Notes under the pieces: generated by a model
Seen by the model: the letters and a program-made list of their open reading frames with translations, nothing else
Database searches by the model: none
Told to the model about the DNA's origin: nothing
Program-made: the position numbers and the translations under genes
From: Kiloniellaceae bacterium
GTDB taxonomy: Bacteria > Pseudomonadota > Alphaproteobacteria > Kiloniellales > Kiloniellaceae
Direction of reading: 5' to 3'
Assembly (NCBI GenBank): GCA_028280915.1
Contig: JANQKX010000727.1
Span: forward strand, 1-6,874
Length of the DNA stretch: 6,874 nt
Part shown: positions 1-6,675 of the stretch, one piece after another
How positions within the stretch are numbered: the stretch's first letter is position 1
Layout: each line of letters opens with the position of its first letter

Positions 1-423
1 GAAACCGCCGAATCGGCCCTCATGTTCCTGCCGGCGGAGGCCATTTATGCGGAACTGCACGCCAATTTCCTAGACGTCGTCGACGTCTCCTACAAGGCCC
101 GGGTCTGGATCGTCTCCCCCACCACCTTGATGGCCACCTTGAATACGGTGCGCGCCGTGCTGAAGGACGTGCGCATGCGCGAACAGGCCGGCGTGATCCA
201 GGCCGAGGTGCATAAGATGCTGGATGACGTCACCCGTCTGGACAAGCGGGTCGGCAAGCTGGAAGGCCACTTCGACCTGGCCCAGCGGGATATTCAAGAT
301 ATCCGGACATCTTCCAACAAAATCGCCAGCCGGGGCGAGCGCATCACCGAGTTGGAGCTGGAGGAGGACGGCGGCGACTGCGATCCCCTGCCCGCACCGA
401 AACCCCGTCTGGTGGGCGGCTAG
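1..423 (+). CDS. rmuC: RmuC family DNA recombination protein, C-terminal part (5' end outside window)
   Basis: The reading frame is open from the first base, so the gene begins upstream; 140 residues and a TAG stop are visible. The segment MFLPAEAIYAEL and the following block VWIVSPTTLMATLNTVR, then a basic/acidic helical stretch (KMLDDVTRLDKRVGKLEGHF), match the end of the RmuC family. This family has a restriction-endonuclease-like fold preceded by coiled coil and is linked to limiting DNA inversions and rearrangements. The tail after about residue 118 is acidic then proline-rich (EEDGGDCDPLPAPKP) and looks disordered. The catalytic core is mostly outside the window, so activity cannot be judged. 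A terminator-like structure follows the stop. Identification is confident from the conserved block; the biochemical role is family knowledge only. Confidence 0.93.
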   Translation, partial: ETAESALMFLPAEAIYAELHANFLDVVDVSYKARVWIVSPTTLMATLNTVRAVLKDVRMREQAGVIQAEVHKMLDDVTRLDKRVGKLEGHFDLAQRDIQDIRTSSNKIASRGERITELELEEDGGDCDPLPAPKPRLVGG

Positions 424-451
424 GCCATTCCGCGCGCGCTCTCCATTCAAT

Positions 452-495
452 CAAGGCCGCCAACCCCCTGTTCAACCGGGGCCCTTGCTTTTATT
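452..495 (+). terminator. Probable intrinsic terminator after rmuC
   Basis: CAAGGCC (452-458) can pair with GGC-C-CTTG (480-487), with one bulged C. The loop also has a CCCC run facing GGGG. The stem is followed by CTTTTATT (488-495). Position just after rmuC and before the receiver gene fits a rho-independent terminator. The stem is imperfect and the T-tract is interrupted by an A, so efficiency is uncertain. Confidence 0.4.
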
Positions 496-523
496 CTGTC
501 ACCCACATGAGGCACATGGCCCC

Positions 524-532
524 GGGAGGTGA
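524..532 (+). promoter_or_regulatory. Strong ribosome binding site that sets the GTG start of the receiver gene
   Basis: GGGAGGTGA lies 7 bases (counted from GGAGG) before the GTG at 537. It is a near-perfect anti-Shine-Dalgarno match. It argues against the upstream in-frame ATG codons at 507 and 516, which would place this motif inside the coding region and have no comparable site before them. Confidence 0.8.
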
Positions 533-536
533 TCCG

Positions 537-932
537 GTGAGTATCCGCATCTTGATGGTCGACGACGAGCCCGACGCGCAGGAACTGTTCCGCCAGTACT
601 TTCGCCGGGAGATCCGCAAGGGCGTCTATACCTTCGACTTCGCCCTTTCCGGCGAGCAGGCCCTGGAGATGCTGAAACAGGATCTGCCGCCCAAGGTCGT
701 CCTGGTGTTGTCGGACATCAACATGCCCGGCATGTCCGGTATCGACCTCCTGGGCGAAATTCGCAAAACCTGGCCGGAAATCTGCGTCTTCATGATCACC
801 GCTTATGGGGACGCGGCCACCAAATCCAAGGCGCAGGAGATGGGCGCCTATCAGTTCCTGGCCAAGCCGGTTGATTTTCCCAAGCTCAAACAAGATCTTG
901 CCGACCTGTTGCGGGACGCGGGGCAGGCTTAA
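537..932 (+). CDS. Single-domain response regulator (CheY-like receiver)
   Basis: This 131-residue protein is a complete receiver domain with no output domain. Numbering from the GTG start, it has the acidic pair D9-D10 (MVDDEP), the phosphoacceptor D60 (LSDINMPGMSG), the switch threonine T88 (MITAYGD), the aromatic F107 and the invariant lysine K110 (FLAKPVDF). All residues needed for Mg2+-dependent phosphotransfer from a histidine kinase are present. Such proteins act as phosphorelay intermediates or bind a target protein directly. The region at residues 23-32 (RREIRKGVYTF) is basic, and the first loop is a little longer than in CheY. The GTG start is chosen because of the strong ribosome binding site at 524-532; an upstream ATG at 507 would add 10 residues. 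No kinase or chemotaxis gene is in the window, so the partner is unknown. Confidence 0.92.
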   Translation: MSIRILMVDDEPDAQELFRQYFRREIRKGVYTFDFALSGEQALEMLKQDLPPKVVLVLSDINMPGMSGIDLLGEIRKTWPEICVFMITAYGDAATKSKAQEMGAYQFLAKPVDFPKLKQDLADLLRDAGQA

Positions 933-959
933 GGCCGGCGGTACCTGCCGCCGCCGGCC
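933..959. terminator. Perfect 9-bp hairpin between convergent genes
   Basis: GGCCGGCGG (933-941) and CCGCCGGCC (951-959) are exact inverted repeats around a 9-base spacer. The hairpin begins directly after the TAA of the receiver gene and ends 15 bases before the stop of the SurE-like gene on the other strand. The position suits a shared bidirectional terminator or mRNA 3'-end stabiliser. Neither strand has a T-tract after the stem, so intrinsic termination is not shown. Confidence 0.45.
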
Positions 960-974
960 AGACATTACTCCCGT

Positions 975-1892
975 TTAGGGCAGGAGATTTTTCAAGGACC
1001 GGCGGAAGAATCGTCTTTGCTTATACCGGGGCGCGGTCATTTCCCCGTCCATGAGAACCATGCTGATGTACCCTTGCCGCAGCGCCAAGGCATCGCCATC
1101 CAGTTCCTCCGTGTCGGTTACGCCGAAGCCGATGACCACGTCGCCGCCGCCGGCCGCCACGGCGCCATCCGGATCCGCGAAAGTCAGATCGAATCCGGAC
1201 TTTTCACCCAAGCGGCGGACCGCCACGCCGGCGATCTCCTCGGGCAGGAGAGCCGGGTAATTAATGTGAAGCTGCCAAAAGGTAGGCAGCAGAGATCCCC
1301 AGAAACATCTGCGCTGCAGCCGCTCGATCACGTCGGCGACGAAATTGCCCGCATCCGGGAAGACCGCGATCGTTGTGGGAAAGCCCTCGGCAAACTCGGT
1401 CAGGTCGATATCGACGCTGATGTCGATCGCCGGGATACGATTGCTGCTGGCGATGAAAGCGGCTGCCACGGTGCCAGAACTGGCGGCGATGGCCCGGCCG
1501 GTGTTGGCGCCGAAGTTGGCGCCGGAGACCACCAGGTCCGGCCGATTGTCGGCCAGGATCAATTCCAGCGCGATGTTGACCGAATCCGCCGGCGTACCGG
1601 CCACGCTCCAAACCCCCGGCTCCTCTTCCTTGATGGCAATGGTCCCGCCCACGTCCGTGGTAATGGCCCCGCCGCGGCCGCTTTGTTCGGTCAGAGGCGC
1701 CACCAAGGTGACCTCGTGGCCGGCGTCGAGCAGGGCCTCGCGCACGGCGGTGATGCCCGGGGCATCGAAGCCGTCATCGTTGGTCAGCAAGATGTCCAAC
1801 GGTCCATGGCAACCGGCATAGCCGGCAGCAGCCGGACCGGCCGCGGCGAAAAAGACCGCCGTTGCGAAGGATACAATCCCGAGTTTTTTCAT
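975..1892 (-). CDS. SurE-family 5'/3'-nucleotidase (acid phosphatase) with signal peptide
   Basis: The protein has 305 residues; cytoplasmic SurE proteins are usually near 250. After the N-terminal extension comes the SurE signature LLTNDDGFDAPGI (residues 35-47) with metal ligands D39 and D40. Next are S71 (EQSGRGGA), AGTPADSV (98-105) and N126 in SGANFGANTG, matching the four metal-binding positions of the family. LHINYPALL and ALRQGYISMVLMDGEMT near the C-terminus are also typical. Known SurE enzymes remove phosphate from nucleoside monophosphates and polyphosphate using a divalent metal. Here MKK, a hydrophobic stretch (4-18) and PAAA|G (about 23/24) form a likely Sec signal peptide, suggesting a periplasmic enzyme; YAGC (25-28) resembles a lipobox only poorly. 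There are exactly two cysteines, C28 and C196. AGGAG lies 8 bases before the ATG. I give no surE symbol because the exported form may be a paralogue. Confidence 0.88.
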   Translation of the reverse strand: MKKLGIVSFATAVFFAAAGPAAAGYAGCHGPLDILLTNDDGFDAPGITAVREALLDAGHEVTLVAPLTEQSGRGGAITTDVGGTIAIKEEEPGVWSVAGTPADSVNIALELILADNRPDLVVSGANFGANTGRAIAASSGTVAAAFIASSNRIPAIDISVDIDLTEFAEGFPTTIAVFPDAGNFVADVIERLQRRCFWGSLLPTFWQLHINYPALLPEEIAGVAVRRLGEKSGFDLTFADPDGAVAAGGGDVVIGFGVTDTEELDGDALALRQGYISMVLMDGEMTAPRYKQRRFFRRSLKNLLP

Positions 1893-2060
1893 AACCTCTT
1901 CTCCTGAAATGGGGATCTTGGGACGAGACGGGGAACCAGCATGGAAAACCCCCTCGAACCCAGTCTCCTAAAGAGGCTCGGTGACGGTCTTATGAAACTA
2001 TTCTGATAAACTTAAACGGGCTCGGCGGCGTGAATCTCCCAGCAAGATCACCGGCAAACT

Positions 2061-2105
2061 CAAAATTTAACTGATTTTAAGTTAATATCGATTTTATAAA
2101 TATAT
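2061..2105 (-). promoter_or_regulatory. AT-rich patch with dyad, probable control region of the SurE-like gene
   Basis: The 1893-2166 gap separates the SurE-like start from the end of the DUF4139 gene. Within it, about 2061-2105 is strikingly AT-rich against a GC-rich background and contains the exact dyad TTAACT-N7-AGTTAA (2067-2085). On the minus strand the sequence reads toward the SurE-like gene, with several TATA-like hexamers (for example TATAAA and TATATT between 2093 and 2106). No -35/-10 pair with good spacing stands out, so this is a regional call rather than a mapped promoter. The remainder of the gap holds a weak 6-bp hairpin (1962-1978) in the presumed leader and nothing I recognise as a gene. 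Confidence 0.4.
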
Positions 2106-2166
2106 TTCAGCGCGTTACACCAACTTTTAGCCGCCCGGTGAGTTTACCTTGCCGCCCGCGGCGGTT

Positions 2167-3579
2167 TTAGGGCCGGACACGGAAGCGGTAGTCCAGCTTG
2201 GTCTCGCCGCCGGCGGGAACTTCAAGTTGCCACACCAGCTTGCTGGCACTGCGCTTTTCATGGGGCGCGCTTTCGCTCAGCATTTTCCAGCCCTGAGGCA
2301 GGTAGCCCACCACCTCAACGGTAACCGGCTCCGGCTTGGCGTTTTTCAGCACCACTTCCTCGGCCGCCTCGTAGGCGCCGGTCTCGTTGGACAAACGCTC
2401 AAAGTGAGTGCGCTTGGCCTCGGCGGTCACATCGAAAGCCTGGCCCAGAACCACCTCAAAGGTCTCGCCCTCCGGCGTGTGACCGATGGGACTGGCCCCG
2501 GCAAAAAGCTGACCCGCTGCCTCTGGCAAGGCCTCGTAGACCCGGAAATTGCCCGCCGGCAAGGGGCGCCCCAGACCGGCCGCTTCGCTGTTGTCGATGG
2601 ACAGCACCAGGGACGCCTGGCGCGCTTGGCTTTCTTGATAGCGCTGGGGCAGGTTAACCAGGCCGTCGAAACGGTAAATCCGCTCGACCGCCACGTCACC
2701 GCCGACAAAGAGGGGGACCTGTTTCGTCTCCCGGCTGGCCAGATCATAGCGCCCCGGCAGGGTATAGAGGTAGCGGTCGGAAACCGATTGCCCGCCCACG
2801 TCGGCGGCCATCATCTCGGCCCGCATGACCGGCGCCGCCGCCTGTGGCAAGGGAGCCGGCTGAACCTGGCTCACATTGCCGGCCACCAGGCGGATGGCGG
2901 CATCATTAAAATCGACCCGGGTGTCGTTGCGCAGGCTGACCAAGGCGGTCAGGTTCATTTTGTTCCCCGCCTCGCTCAACTCCGCCACGTAGTCGGCCCG
3001 CCAGCCCAAGCCGCTGCTCAAATACTGCAAGGAAAGATCATGCGCCCCCGCTTGATCCGCGCTCACCCGGGCCAAGAGGGCCGGCTGGGACAGCAGCTGA
3101 TCGCCCAGGCCGGGAAAAACCACGTCAGCGGCGTCAACGGATTCGATGCGCCCGTCCACTTCGATCAGCACCGGCGCGCCGGCCGCCAACAGGGTGGCCT
3201 CGGTGAGTTGTTTCTCGCCGGTCTGGGGATTGATTTGCCGCCACCAGACCTCTCCGCCCAAATGGGTCTGCAAAAGCGCCTGTTGGCTCAAGAGGCCATA
3301 GGCATAAACCTGATCCGTGACCTGGGTACCGGCACCCCGCAGCAGCACGGTTTCCGGCTGGATCTGGTCACTGACGTTTTCCAAGGTCAACTGGTTGACC
3401 CCGGCGGCCAAGTCCACCGGCCGGGTTTCACTGACCAAGCCCAGGTCCTGCTGATAGAGGGTGACGGAAAGGTCCTTGCGCTCGGTCGTTCGCACGGCCG
3501 CGTCTTGCGCCAAGGCTGAAGAAACCACAAAAACACCGATGGCAAGGGGTGCCACCAGGGCGGAGAAGGTCCGGATCAT
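2167..3579 (-). CDS. Exported DUF4139 domain-containing protein
   Basis: This 470-residue protein has an N-terminal signal peptide: MIR, a hydrophobic core (about 5-21) and cleavage after ALA at 24, so it should be periplasmic or outer-membrane associated. Residues 33-150 form a beta-rich N-terminal region. The DUF4139 hallmark is at 186-201 (YLSSGLGWRADYVAEL), continued by LRNDT (216-220) and LVAGNV (231-236). A low-complexity Pro/Ala/Gln stretch follows at 238-250. The C-terminal half has repeated beta-type segments ending in VPAGGETKLDYRFRVRP, typical of the family. No catalytic motif is visible and the molecular function of the family in bacteria is not established. GAGG lies 6 bases before the ATG. 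The gene lies 112 bases downstream of recR on the same strand; I see no clear promoter or terminator in that gap, so read-through from the recR operon is possible but unproven. Confidence 0.88.
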   Translation of the reverse strand: MIRTFSALVAPLAIGVFVVSSALAQDAAVRTTERKDLSVTLYQQDLGLVSETRPVDLAAGVNQLTLENVSDQIQPETVLLRGAGTQVTDQVYAYGLLSQQALLQTHLGGEVWWRQINPQTGEKQLTEATLLAAGAPVLIEVDGRIESVDAADVVFPGLGDQLLSQPALLARVSADQAGAHDLSLQYLSSGLGWRADYVAELSEAGNKMNLTALVSLRNDTRVDFNDAAIRLVAGNVSQVQPAPLPQAAAPVMRAEMMAADVGGQSVSDRYLYTLPGRYDLASRETKQVPLFVGGDVAVERIYRFDGLVNLPQRYQESQARQASLVLSIDNSEAAGLGRPLPAGNFRVYEALPEAAGQLFAGASPIGHTPEGETFEVVLGQAFDVTAEAKRTHFERLSNETGAYEAAEEVVLKNAKPEPVTVEVVGYLPQGWKMLSESAPHEKRSASKLVWQLEVPAGGETKLDYRFRVRP

Positions 3580-3691
3580 GAAAGGCCTCGCTATTCCCGG
3601 TTAATCCATGGCCCCGGTCCGTCTCCGGAACCGTTGGCCGCATCAAGCCCCCAAGCTCACTTCCCCTCAATTCACGCGGTCCCACATCCCT

Positions 3692-4300
3692 TCAATAGGG
3701 CCGGCGCGCTTTCAGCGCCGCGCTTAACGTGCCGTCGTCAAGATAGTCCAACTCGCCGCCCACGGGCACACCATGGGCCAAGTGGGAGACTTCCACGTCG
3801 CAATGGGCAAGCCGGTCTTTCAAGTAGTGCGCGGTGGTCTGTCCGTCAACCGTGGCCGACAGGGCCAAGATCACCTCTCGAACGGGTGCCGTATTTAGGG
3901 GCGCGGCGTTGACCCGCCCGACCAAGGCATCAATACGCAACTGCTCGGGCCCGCGCCCGTCGATGGCGGACAGAGTACCGCCCAGGACGTGATAGCGCCC
4001 GTTGAAGGCGCCCGAACGTTCCAAGGCCCAAAGGTCCCCCACTTCCTCCACCACGCAAATGAGCCCGCTGTCCCGTTTTTCATCTTGGCAGATCCCGCAA
4101 GGGTCCTTGGTGTCCAGGTTGCCACAAAGAGAACAATCGCGAATGGCCGCGGCAGCCTTGGAGAGGGCGCCGGCCAGGGGCTGCATGAGGGATTCCCGAC
4201 GCTCCATCAGGTGGAGCGCGGCCCGCCGGGCCGAGCGTGGCCCCAGTCCGGGCAAACGGCTCAGCAGCTGGATCAATCGCTCAATGTCATCAAGGGGCAT
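3692..4300 (-). CDS. recR: Recombination protein RecR
   Basis: The protein has 202 residues, the usual RecR length. In order: an N-terminal helix-hairpin-helix segment (LSRLPGLGPRSARRAALHL, 13-31); a four-cysteine zinc finger, C56-x2-C59 and C68-x2-C71; a Toprim domain beginning ICVVEEVGDLWALE (about 81-94), with the conserved acidic pair E85-E86; and the C-terminal Walker-like segment LAHGVPVGGELDYLDDGTL. RecR works with RecO, and with RecF where present, to load RecA onto SSB-coated single-stranded DNA at gaps. The gene lies 91 bases after ybaB with no obvious terminator between them, fitting the common dnaX-ybaB-recR operon. GAGG sits 4 bases before the ATG, which is rather close, but this ATG gives the canonical N-terminus. 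Confidence 0.97.
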   Translation of the reverse strand: MPLDDIERLIQLLSRLPGLGPRSARRAALHLMERRESLMQPLAGALSKAAAAIRDCSLCGNLDTKDPCGICQDEKRDSGLICVVEEVGDLWALERSGAFNGRYHVLGGTLSAIDGRGPEQLRIDALVGRVNAAPLNTAPVREVILALSATVDGQTTAHYLKDRLAHCDVEVSHLAHGVPVGGELDYLDDGTLSAALKARRPY

Positions 4301-4391
4301 GGGGCCTCAGGGCAAGCGCACCGTATCCGAAGGGTAGGGTCTGGCCGATCACCTGTCCAGCAACCCGCAGCGCCATCAAATTCTTAAGTCT

Positions 4392-4715
4392 CTAAAAGGG
4401 CAATTGCATGCCAGCAGGTAGTTGCAGACCGCCGGTCAGCTCCTGCATTTTCTCCTGCACCTTAGCTTCCGCCTTGGTCTTTGCGTCATTGGTCGCCGCG
4501 ACGATGAGATCTTCCAAGACCTCCACATCGGAAGGGTCCACCAAGGCCGGATCGATTTTCAGCGCCACCATGTTGCCCTTCCCGGTCAGGGTCACCGTGA
4601 CCATGCCGCCGCCGGCCGAGCCCTGCACCTCCATGGCCTTCAGGGATTCCTGCATTTCGGCCATCTTGCTTTGCATTTCCTGGGCCTGTTTCATCATCTG
4701 GGCAATGTTTTTCAT
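4392..4715 (-). CDS. ybaB: YbaB/EbfC family nucleoid-associated protein
   Basis: A small 107-residue protein with the family pattern: a methionine- and glutamine-rich N-terminal helix (MMKQAQEMQSKMAEMQESL), then VQGSAGGGMVTVTLTGKG (about 30-47), then LKIDPALVDPSDVEVLEDLIVAA and a charged helix (NDAKTKAEAKVQEKMQEL). Family members form dimers that bind DNA and help organise the nucleoid. Its ATG overlaps the dnaX TGA stop in the four bases ATGA (4712-4715). AAGGA (4722-4726) lies 6 bases upstream, inside dnaX. This arrangement implies translational coupling to dnaX. Position between dnaX and recR is the conserved context of this gene. Confidence 0.96.
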   Translation of the reverse strand: MKNIAQMMKQAQEMQSKMAEMQESLKAMEVQGSAGGGMVTVTLTGKGNMVALKIDPALVDPSDVEVLEDLIVAATNDAKTKAEAKVQEKMQELTGGLQLPAGMQLPF

Positions 4716-6541
4716 GTCGGGTCCTTTGTGGTCTCCGGCTCGGTGTCTTGGGACACGGAGCCTGTCTGTTCAGTGGAATTGTCAGGGACGACGCCGGCTT
4801 GTTTGTCGCGGCGATCAATCAAACGGGCACCTGGAAAGGTGGTCAAAGCAGCCTGCACCAGGGGGTGGGCCATCGCCTGTTCCCGCTTCTGCGCCTCAAG
4901 GGACTTGGCCTGCTGATCCAGGCTTGCCGCGCCGGCTTCTTGGGACAAGGTGACCATCCAGCGCTGGCCGGTTTCGTTCTTCAAAAAACTGCTCAACTGA
5001 CCGGCCAACTGCGCCGGTGCCTGCTCACCCGGGCGGAACTCAATGCGTCCGCGCTCAAAATGGACCAGGTGGATGTCCTTGGTGAGATGATTGGCCAAGG
5101 CCGCTTCCCGTCGCAGCCGCGCCAAGGCAACCACGGCCTCCAGGCTCTCCAGCTCAATGCCAACGGGACTTGGCGGCGGCACGGAAGGCGGGGCTTCCGG
5201 CGCCGGGTCCGGCGGGGCGGCAACGGCCAACTGCGGACCTGTTACGCTCGCTGCCTCACCGAGAGTTTGGTGATCCACGGCCTGGACACGGCCTTGACCC
5301 ACGCTGTTCTGACCGCCGCCGTTTTGACCGCTGGCGGCACGGGGACCGCTACCGACGGACGGCCCGTCCCCTTGTAGGCTGCGCACCAGGTCGGCCGGGC
5401 TGGGCAACTGGCTGCTATAGGCCAGGCGGATCAATACCATCTCGACCGCCTGCAAAGGCACCGGCGCCGTCTGCGCTTCCCCCAGACCCTTCAGGAGAAT
5501 CTGCCAGCTGCGCGTCAAAACGGGCATGGCGAGCCCGGCGGCCATCTCGGCGCCCCGCACCCGCTCGGTTTCCGGTTGCCCTTCAAGCGCCGCCTCGCTC
5601 ACCTTGGCCCGGGTCAGGAAGTGGCAGACAGCCAAAAGGTCCTGCAGCAGGACGATGGGATCGGCACCGGCGTTGTAAAGGTCTTCCAAGAGGGCCAAGG
5701 CCTCCGGCACGGCACCGCGCATGACCGCATCGAAGAGGTCGAATATGCGCGTGCGATCGGCCAGGCCCAGCATGCCGGCCACTTGATCCGCCGAAATCTC
5801 TTCCCCATGGCTGAGGGCAATAGCCTGATCCAAGAGGGATAGGCCGTCGCGGACCGAACCGTCCGCGGCTCGGGCGATCATGGCCAAGGCTTCGGGCACG
5901 GCTTTGAGCGATTCCTGTTCCAAAATGCGGGCGAAATGAGCCGCCAAGACCGCCTGGTCCACCCGTCGCAGGTCGAAGCGCTGGCAGCGGGACAGCACGG
6001 TCACCGGCACCTTGCGGATCTCCGTGGTGGCAAAAATGAAAATAACGTGCTCCGGCGGCTCTTCCAGGGTCTTCAAAAGGGCGTTGAAAGCATTGTTGGA
6101 GAGCATGTGCACTTCATCGATGATGTAGACCTTGTAGCGGGCCTCCACCGGGCGGTAGCGCACCCCATCGATCAGCTCGCGGATATCGCTCACGCCGGTG
6201 CGGCTAGCCGCGTCCATCTCGATCACGTCCACATGACGATCTTGGGAAATGGCCAGACAGTTCTTGCATTGGCCGCAGGGCTCGGCGGTCGGCCCGCCGG
6301 TTCCGTCCGGGCCGATACAATTCAGGGCCCGGGCGATGATTCGGGCAGAGGTGGTTTTACCGGTCCCGCGCACGCCCGTCAGGACAAACGCATGAGCCAG
6401 GCGCTCGCTCTGAATAGCGTTGGTGAGCGTGCGAACCAGGGCCTCTTGGCCAATCAAATCGGCAAAGGAAGCCGGGCGGTACTTACGGGCCAAAACCCGG
6501 TAAACCGTCGCCTCGCTGCCTTCACCCGCGGTGTCACTCAT
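4712..6541 (-). CDS. dnaX: DNA polymerase III subunit gamma/tau
   Basis: The 609-residue clamp-loader ATPase begins VYRVLARKYRPASFADLIGQ, the classic DnaX N-terminus. Motifs in order: Walker A GVRGTGKT (56-63); zinc module C75-x13-C89-x2-C92-x2-C95; Walker B DEVH (142-145); sensor 1 FATTE (170-174); and the arginine-finger motif SRC (184-186). Residues from about 385 to 460 are low-complexity, first Gly/Ser/Gln- then Pro/Ala-rich. The C-terminal tau domain (from about 465) includes HPLVQAALTTFPGARLIDRR, as in alphaproteobacterial DnaX, and should contact the polymerase alpha subunit. There is no A-rich E. coli-like frameshift site; in Caulobacter the short form arises by ClpXP processing, and the same is plausible here. 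No convincing ribosome binding site precedes the ATG, but it gives the expected N-terminus and no nearby alternative start is better. A promoter lies about 67 bases upstream. Confidence 0.97.
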   Translation of the reverse strand: MSDTAGEGSEATVYRVLARKYRPASFADLIGQEALVRTLTNAIQSERLAHAFVLTGVRGTGKTTSARIIARALNCIGPDGTGGPTAEPCGQCKNCLAISQDRHVDVIEMDAASRTGVSDIRELIDGVRYRPVEARYKVYIIDEVHMLSNNAFNALLKTLEEPPEHVIFIFATTEIRKVPVTVLSRCQRFDLRRVDQAVLAAHFARILEQESLKAVPEALAMIARAADGSVRDGLSLLDQAIALSHGEEISADQVAGMLGLADRTRIFDLFDAVMRGAVPEALALLEDLYNAGADPIVLLQDLLAVCHFLTRAKVSEAALEGQPETERVRGAEMAAGLAMPVLTRSWQILLKGLGEAQTAPVPLQAVEMVLIRLAYSSQLPSPADLVRSLQGDGPSVGSGPRAASGQNGGGQNSVGQGRVQAVDHQTLGEAASVTGPQLAVAAPPDPAPEAPPSVPPPSPVGIELESLEAVVALARLRREAALANHLTKDIHLVHFERGRIEFRPGEQAPAQLAGQLSSFLKNETGQRWMVTLSQEAGAASLDQQAKSLEAQKREQAMAHPLVQAALTTFPGARLIDRRDKQAGVVPDNSTEQTGSVSQDTEPETTKDPT

Positions 6542-6607
6542 GGGATCGAAAATCTAAACCGGGCCAAAAAATCAACGGAAACAGAGGACCTGAACCAAGT
6601 CGCGATG

Positions 6608-6636
6608 ATTGTGACCCCCAGGGCGCGGCACGTCAA
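6608..6636 (-). promoter_or_regulatory. Probable sigma70-type promoter of the dnaX-ybaB-recR operon
   Basis: On the minus strand TTGACG (6636-6631, five of six consensus bases) and CACAAT (6613-6608, four of six) are separated by exactly 17 bases. Transcription would start near 6600, giving a leader of about 60 bases before the dnaX ATG. The -35 element lies inside one copy of a 15-base direct repeat, so the site may be regulated. Confidence 0.55.
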
Positions 6637-6667
6637 ACTTTCCCATGGCACAGCGCGTCAAATTTTC
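6628..6667 (-). repeat. Pair of 15-base direct repeats upstream of dnaX
   Basis: On the minus strand GAAAATTTGACGCGC (6667-6653) and GAAAGTTTGACGTGC (6642-6628) agree at 13 of 15 positions and start 25 bases apart. The downstream copy contains the -35 hexamer of the dnaX promoter. They may be a duplicated regulator site or a duplicated -35 region. Confidence 0.45.
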
Positions 6668-6675
6668 AATGAAGG

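Noticed and set aside
507..536. Upstream ATG (507) as the receiver gene start
   Set aside because: It has no good ribosome binding site, and the GTG at 537 has a near-perfect one that would otherwise be coding; the GTG start also gives the normal receiver N-terminus.
1017..1907. A 296-codon open frame on the plus strand
   Set aside because: It is antisense to the SurE-like gene; composition is typical of a shadow frame and no family motif is visible.
1940..1985. tRNA-like GGTTCGAGG on the minus strand
   Set aside because: The bases flanking the TTCGA do not form the T-arm stem, and no acceptor or anticodon stem can be built around it.
2130..2166. GC-rich palindromic stretch with two GCCGCCCG copies after the DUF4139 stop, considered as an intrinsic terminator
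   Set aside because: The inverted arms leave too small a loop or pair poorly, and no T-tract follows on the minus strand.
2149..3519. A 456-codon open frame on the plus strand
   Set aside because: It is antisense to the DUF4139 gene, whose signal peptide and family motifs are clear. The plus-strand product is rich in His/Gln/Gly/Arg with no recognisable domain, as expected from the opposite strand of a GC-rich gene.
4982..4988. Heptamer T-TTT-TTG in the dnaX frame (codons 518-520), a possible -1 frameshift site
   Set aside because: It fits the slippery pattern, but a shift would end at a TGA about 29 codons later (4896-4898), inside the tau domain rather than at the gamma boundary. No internal Shine-Dalgarno or strong hairpin is placed to stimulate it.
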